Shown here: positions 60,581-64,000 of the stretch, in pieces
How the letters are laid out: every line of letters starts with the position of its first letter
Position numbering within the stretch: the stretch's first letter is position 1
Assembly: GCA_963978905.1 (NCBI GenBank)
Contig: OZ022257.1
Location: forward strand, 29,155,274 to 29,219,273
Length of the DNA stretch: 64,000 bases
Direction: 5' to 3'
Source: Trichostrongylus colubriformis
Taxonomy: Eukaryota > Nematoda > Chromadorea > Rhabditida > Trichostrongylidae
The notes under the pieces: generated by a model
The model's input: the letters and a program-made list of their open reading frames with translations, nothing else
The model's database searches: none
What the model was told of the DNA's origin: nothing
Program-made: the position numbers and the translations under genes

Positions 60581-61773
60581 TAATAGGAGCATTGGACTCG
60601 CCTCGATGCGGCGAGTTCATAAATGTATGAAACGCCGATATCAATAAGTAGTGGTCTCGGAAATCGCGCAAAAACGCGTTTTTGCGTTTTTTTTTTCGCT
60701 ACAAACGATTGATTATTGGTATTTGAAGAACTTGTATACATTTTCGGAATCAGCTTGTCGAGCTAAGTGTGTAGGAATTTTGAAGTTTTGGGCATTTCAA
60801 ATCAATCTATGTTCCTTGATGTGGCTCTAAACAGCGTCCTCGTGTATACACTGTTGAAAAAACCATCGTTCAACCTATTTTCAGGCGCAGGTTCCCCAAT
60901 GAGATATGCTCCGTTCGATTGCCTAAGAAAAATGCTATTGAATGACCTATAAAAATCGTTTTGATGATAAATTTGCTACTTGGCTCATTTCCAGCCTTTT
61001 CCTTTTGTGTGTCGACGTCTGAAGCTCTTGTAGGCCGCGTGTGGTTCACGTGCACGGCCATGGGAAATCTGTGGCGACATCGTGACGGCACCGCACTATT
61101 CACGTGCTCGGCCGTGGGAAAGCGCTGAGCGATGACGTGACTGCTCTTCCATAGTCGTGCACGTGAACCGCACGCAGCTAACAAGAGCGTCAGGCGTCGA
61201 TACACAAAAGGAAAAGGCTGGAAATGAGGAAAATAGCAAATATATCATCAAAAAGATTTTTTTAGGTCATTCAGTAGCATTTTTCTTGGGCAATCGAACG
61301 GCGCACATTTCATTGGGGACTCTGCGTCTGAAAATAAGGTGAACGATGGTTTTTCCAAACAGTGTATTCACGGGGGCGCTGTTCAGGGCCACACCAAAGA
61401 ATATGGATTGATCTGAAATGACCAAAACTTCAAAATTCTTATTCAACTGTGAACTTTGATTAAGAATGTGGAAAGATTTTATCGCCAGCTTATTGGGTTG
61501 AGGGAAATTTATCTCAAACTTCTCAAAATGTGGAAAATGACCTAGTAAAGAGTTCGAGAAAACTCAAAACTTAATGTACGGCCCTGTAGAGCTCGACGAG
61601 CCGATTCCGAAAATGTATACAGATCCTACAAATAATCATTAATCAATCGATTTCTGGCGAAAGAACGCAAAAACGCGTTTTTGCGCTATTTTCGAAACTA
61701 TTATTCGTCGAAATTCGACATTTCATACATTCATGAATTCGCCGCGTCGAGCCAAATCTAATGCTCCCATTAT
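60581..61773. mobile_element. 1.2-kb foldback element
   Basis: TAATAGGAGCATT at the left is mirrored by AATGCTCCCATTA at the right. Arms continue through AAAAACGCGTTTTTGCG, ACCATCGTTCA and TCATTTCCAGCCTTTTCC, with about 150 bp present only in the right arm (61440-61590). The centre is a further GC-rich inverted repeat (GTTCACGTGCACGGCC against GTGCACGTGAACCG). Non-coding. Confidence 0.8.
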
Positions 61774-62265
61774 CTTCTCATTTTATCCGTTTGAACGATG
61801 TTGTGAAGGTGCGACAGTTTGCTTGCGATTAACCCGTCGATTTTTTAAAAAAAAGAGTGTGAACGGTATTGCATGTAGATATGATGGAAAGGGAGGACCG
61901 AATATCTGCTCGCGATATGTGGCGGTAAACTTTCAGATCATCCTAATTATCTCAAAATGTCAAACAATTTTGAAGCTTTTTGACTGCTTAATCTCCTAAC
62001 GAGGTCGCATGTACCTGTCAAAGCGGGAGGATATGTGATTCATTGTAGTCAACCACTAATGGTGTTCTTTAGCCGAGGCATCACCGTCACTACTTAATAA
62101 CCATGACCGCTCAAACATGGCGCCTCATAAAGTAGGTAGTTTCCTGAGGATATGTTCTTGATTTTAACTACGCGTCTCAAGTGAAACTGTCTTCGGAATT
62201 CAAGTGGCCTGTTGGGCAAGTGCCATGTCTGAAGTGATGCGCGTCCGCAGCAAGGTTTCAGTATG

Positions 62266-62321
62266 CGCTTTCTTTTTTCTTTTTCTTTTCTTTTTTCTTT
62301 TTTTTTTTTTTTTTTTTTTTG
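62266..62321 (+). repeat. Polypyrimidine/poly-T tract
   Basis: CTTTTTTCTTTTTCTTTTC steps lead into about 25 T residues. A Lys-rich minus-strand frame through it (62094-62564) is an artefact. Confidence 0.9.
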
Positions 62322-62755
62322 AGGGTGATCACTCTTGATATCACCATCTTTATCTTTCGTGATGCTCTGCCACACTGAAGCTCGACACCCGATCGTGGGT
62401 GTGTGCGACCTAGCGTGAGTGGAAGAAGAGCCCAATTGACAGCTCATTGCGGCTCGAAAGCAAACTGTGAGGCTGCCGATTTCTGCGGTTACCCTTTTGC
62501 TCAAACATACTAACGGGTAAAGCGAGTGTTGACACTTTTTTGCCGCCTTTTTGGTTGCTTCCAAGAGTGCTCCGTTGGGGATTGAAATGGCCTCTTGAAA
62601 ACATTACAATGAGGCACGATTTTATACTGTCGAGAAGGCGCAGTGCAGAGGCAAAGAAACACCCAGATCATTTACGGAAATTCATAGTCGTCTTTGAAAT
62701 TTTTCACCCCTGACTAAGGTGACGGAGATCTCAGAACTCTTCTGTTACCCTGCTT

Positions 62756-62780
62756 ATAATGTTATGTTATGTTATGTTTA
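62756..62780 (+). repeat. Short (TTATG)n repeat
   Basis: Four to five TTATG units in tandem. Confidence 0.8.
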
Positions 62781-63308
62781 TTACGCTGCTGAAGGCAAAA
62801 CGTAGAACAAACATGAAAATAACCAGAAAACCAAACAAATTGATTAAGCATAAACATAATCTTTGGAACCAAAAACACAATCTAAGTAAACAGTAATACA
62901 GTTAGAATTCATGCATTACGCATTAAGGCCATTACAACAAGTAATTAATAATTATGTGAAATAGGTGCGTAGGAGCTTTCCTACAAACTTTTTATTCGCC
63001 ACAACAAAGGTAAATAAAGGTGAGTGCGATCACTACCGCACTCATGACTTGAGAGGGAAGGATTCACTTCAAAAAGAGGTGATGTGGGTGGGAAAGTGAC
63101 TGATTCCCAAGCTTTCTAATCTATGACTTTCGGAGTAGAGTACATGTACCATCCAGCTGGTGGAGGGAAGTTCTGCGTAATAATGATCAAGATATAGAGG
63201 GAGTGAGATTAAGAGGCTCCTAGCTAAAAGTTGAACAAATTTTAGGGATAAAGTGCCAGTCGTGTTGAAATTACTTGGTCACCTAATTTTATTCTGTGTT
63301 GACTGTAG

Positions 63309-64000
63309 ATTCCTCACTATGTTTCCACCACCTCCACGACGAGTTCAAGCCGATCATCTTGTGCAATAAACTATGGTATTGCATCCACCATCAAGAGAGA
63401 TGAAATCAGTGATGAAGGACAACTTCTGATGACAGATGGAGATGATCCAATGTGGGCTGTATTCGAGATTTATCATTCTTTGTTTGGTTTTACATTGCAC
63501 ATGTATGTATCCTTCAGCAGGTATTTTTTTTAGATATGCTGATTTTGTGTCAGCTCATCCAACCGTGAGGGAATTTGGTCAAGGACGACTCAATACTTAT
63601 CTATGTCAGTGGACATCATCCGTATACATACTTACTTTGGTCTGATTCACATGGCTCATAATTGTTTTAGTGGACGGTCTGCCTGAATATGAAGAGATAC
63701 TTAATCTTCCCGGACTGAAAGAGAGCCCTGATCTTATGAAAAGGCTTGATGAACTGTGTTTGAAACCTCGATCAAGCATCATAGCAACCTGTGGAACATC
63801 TTCAGGTTTCTTGATCTCATGCTTGGGAAGTGGTCGGTCCATAATTAACATTTTAGAATCAGTGAGACTCCCTGATTTGAGTGGTATTTCCAACAGTCCC
63901 TCAGGGTTTGGATCTCGTTCTTCACAAACGCCTTCTTGTACCCATATGATGTCAACGCTAGACGAAGGTTATTTTTTTGGTGGAACGGATGATATTCACC
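63309..64000 (+). CDS. Unrecognised gene, partial, runs off the window
   Basis: Four exons connect in phase: 63309-63502, 63534-63604, 63671-63805 and 63857 to beyond 64000. All have AG acceptors and plausible GT donors (GTATGT, GTCAGT, GTTTCT). The product includes DDPMWAVFEIYHSLFGFTLH, FVSAHPTVREFGQGRLNTYL, LPEYEEILNLPGLKESPDLM and a Ser-rich tail (SGISNSPSGFGSRSS). I recognise no domain. It begins in phase 0, which would also fit the last DEP-gene exon (ending 57633), so it could be the far 3' part of that gene rather than a new one. The first intron would be only 31 nt. Confidence 0.6.

Noticed and set aside
62094..62564. 156-codon minus-strand frame with a Lys-rich core
   Set aside because: The Lys run is the complement of a poly-T tract; the flanks show no domain.

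Overview
The window looks like nuclear DNA of a nematode, most likely a repeat-rich clade V (strongylid-type) worm; this is an inference. Coding sequence is cut into exons of about 60-280 nt with TTTCAG-type acceptors. Four genes begin a few nt after an acceptor with no visible upstream exon, as expected for spliced-leader (SL) trans-splicing, and copies of the nematode SL1 leader sit inside a repeat. Most bases are introns and intergenic DNA filled with inverted-repeat transposons. There are no operons of bacterial type, rRNA genes or CRISPR arrays.

Layout. 1-5 kb: nothing recognised. 5.05-10.63 kb (+): a complete LBP/BPI/CETP-family lipid-binding protein, nine exons, two candidate terminal exons. 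10.6-17.4 kb: repeats, including a dispersed family (R1) and two insertions carrying SL1-like 22-mers. 17.57-32.03 kb (-): a Sel1-repeat protein of the COA7 (cytochrome c oxidase assembly factor 7) family; seven small exons span 14.5 kb because two introns are 4.9 and 7.0 kb of transposon debris. 32-36.9 kb: intergenic, with a three-level nested transposon. 36.9-44.74 kb (-): a RAD23 homologue with UBL, UBA1, XPC-binding and UBA2 domains. 44.74-47.92 kb: divergent intergenic region. 47.97-57.6 kb or beyond (+): a DEP-domain protein of the LET-99/DEPDC1 type, with mariner elements in two introns. 57.7-63.3 kb: a 1.38-kb palindrome, a MITE and a second foldback. 63.31-64.0 kb (+): exons of an unrecognised gene that runs off the window.

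The genes do not form a pathway: extracellular lipid/LPS binding, mitochondrial respiratory-complex assembly, DNA repair/proteasome shuttling and cell-division signalling. All exon boundaries were read by eye from GT-AG signals, reading-phase agreement and family similarity; none has been checked against RNA. The strongest unusual signals are the SL1 leader inside a repeat family, the giant palindrome with eight hairpin modules, covarying hammerhead-like cores, and several insertions dated by target duplications or by an empty paralogous site.
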